Shown: positions 6,204-6,766 of the stretch, in pieces
Layout: each line of letters opens with the position of its first letter
Position numbering within the stretch: position 1 is the first letter of the stretch
Source: Planctomycetota bacterium
Lineage (GTDB): Bacteria > Planctomycetota > Phycisphaerae > Sedimentisphaerales > Anaerobacaceae
Length of the DNA stretch: 6,766 bases
Assembly: GCA_013202635.1 (NCBI GenBank)
Contig: JABMRO010000443.1
Span: forward strand, 1-6,766
Reading direction: 5' to 3'
Position numbers and translations under genes: made by a program
The notes under the pieces: model-generated
What the model saw: the letters and a program-made list of their open reading frames with translations, nothing else
Told to the model about the DNA's origin: nothing
Databases searched by the model: none

Positions 6204-6766
6204 TTATCTTTTCTCAGCATACTGCTCGCGATTAGTTTCCAGCAAGATATTGTTAAGCTCTCTTCGGGCCTTGTAAACAGCATTACAATCGCCGGCATTT
6301 CTCAAAACGTAATCGACCGTATCGTTAAGAGATTGTTGAGCCCGTTTTGCTGTTTTTGGTTTTTCGGTGCTAATCTTCTCTATAGCTTTCTGCAATTCGA
6401 AAATGTATTGATAGTCCTCGACGCCCTCTCGCCACGCTTCCCATCGCCGTGACGGGACGATATTTTCATCAAGACCGGGCACGGGACTTCCTCGGCTGCC
6501 GTAAACAACGCCGGAAAAACCCTGAGGTCTTAACGTGTCATCCCAGGGGACAGCCCCGGTCTTGAAATTAAGTCCGTAGTAGTAAATCCAGAAGCCCGCT
6601 CCGGTTTGGCCCCGCTTAAAGGCACGCCACGGCATCAGGCGAAAATACGAGTAAGGATCTTTGGCTTTCATTGGCCTTAAGCACTCGTAAATCCAGACTT
6701 GTTTTTCAAAGTCTTTTATCTGCTCCAGCCATTGAGGATTTCGCTCGCAGTGGCTGTCCTGAAGAC
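6204..6766 (-). CDS. DUF4091/GH123-type glycoside-hydrolase-like protein, N-terminus cut by window edge
   Basis: The last 186 residues of a larger protein that enters from the right edge. The frame is open to the edge, so the Met at 6671 (visible residue 32) is internal. The pattern is characteristic of DUF4091 (GH123 catalytic-domain family): VWIYECL (23-29), then YSYFRLMPWRAFKRGQTGAGFW (38-59), whose Arg-Leu-x-Pro-Trp and Gly-x-x-Gly-x-Gly-Phe-Trp spacing is typical, then VPSRRWEAWREGVEDYQYI (99-117, from ENIVPSRRW), the family's signature near the C-terminus. A Lys/Glu-rich helical tail follows. GH123 members remove N-acetylgalactosamine-type sugars by substrate-assisted catalysis, but the catalytic Asp-Glu pair lies further N-terminal and is not visible, so activity and localisation cannot be judged. 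It ends 89 nt before the methyltransferase gene with the same orientation. It may be a glycan-remodelling enzyme of the locus or an unrelated upstream gene. Confidence 0.85.
   Translation of the reverse strand, partial: LQDSHCERNPQWLEQIKDFEKQVWIYECLRPMKAKDPYSYFRLMPWRAFKRGQTGAGFWIYYYGLNFKTGAVPWDDTLRPQGFSGVVYGSRGSPVPGLDENIVPSRRWEAWREGVEDYQYIFELQKAIEKISTEKPKTAKRAQQSLNDTVDYVLRNAGDCNAVYKARRELNNILLETNREQYAEKR

Noticed and set aside
6669..6671. ATG at 6671 as the true start of the DUF4091 protein
   Set aside because: The frame stays open to the window edge and the residues before it (VWIYECL) already belong to the conserved domain, so the Met is internal.

Overview
The window holds six genes, all on the minus strand, so transcription runs from position 6766 toward position 1. 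Together they look like a stretch of a Wzx/Wzy-type cell-surface polysaccharide (O-antigen, capsule or exopolysaccharide) biosynthesis locus. The genes at both ends are cut by the window edges: a glycosyltransferase at the left lacks its C-terminus and a glycoside-hydrolase-like protein at the right lacks its N-terminus. No RNA gene, CRISPR array, insertion sequence, integrase or toxin-like gene was seen on either strand.

In order of transcription the genes are: (1) the C-terminal 186 residues of a DUF4091/GH123-type glycoside-hydrolase-like protein (6766-6204); (2) a class I SAM-dependent methyltransferase (6114-5353); (3) a Wzx/MurJ-like multi-pass flippase (5249-3720); (4) a polysaccharide pyruvyl transferase family protein (3723-2461), whose start overlaps the flippase stop as ATGA; (5) an O-antigen ligase/polymerase (Wzy/WaaL-like) membrane protein with an acidic tail (2275-860); (6) the first 250 residues of a GT4-type glycosyltransferase (752-1). 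Spacers are 89, 103, -4, 185 and 107 nt. Apart from the overlap they are too long for tight translational coupling but consistent with one long transcript, perhaps with internal promoters.

Inferred division of labour: the glycosyltransferase, methyltransferase and pyruvyl transferase build and decorate a lipid-linked repeat unit in the cytoplasm. The flippase moves it across the inner membrane, and the Wzy/WaaL-like protein polymerises it or transfers it to an acceptor on the outside. The DUF4091 protein may trim or remodel a glycan, or may be an unrelated neighbour. The priming transferase, nucleotide-sugar enzymes and export or chain-length proteins are not in the window.

The organism is probably a Gram-negative-type bacterium. 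DUF4091 proteins are common in Planctomycetota and other PVC-group or polysaccharide-degrading bacteria, and two of the starts lack a clear Shine-Dalgarno sequence, so a planctomycete-like source (for example Phycisphaerae) is a reasonable but weakly supported guess. No wholly new system is evident. The more unusual points are a pyruvyl transferase with Lys-Thr-His where Arg-x-His is more usual, an acidic GAA-repeat tail on the polymerase, an inverted repeat in the 185-nt spacer, and a glycosidase-like gene at the head of a biosynthesis cluster.
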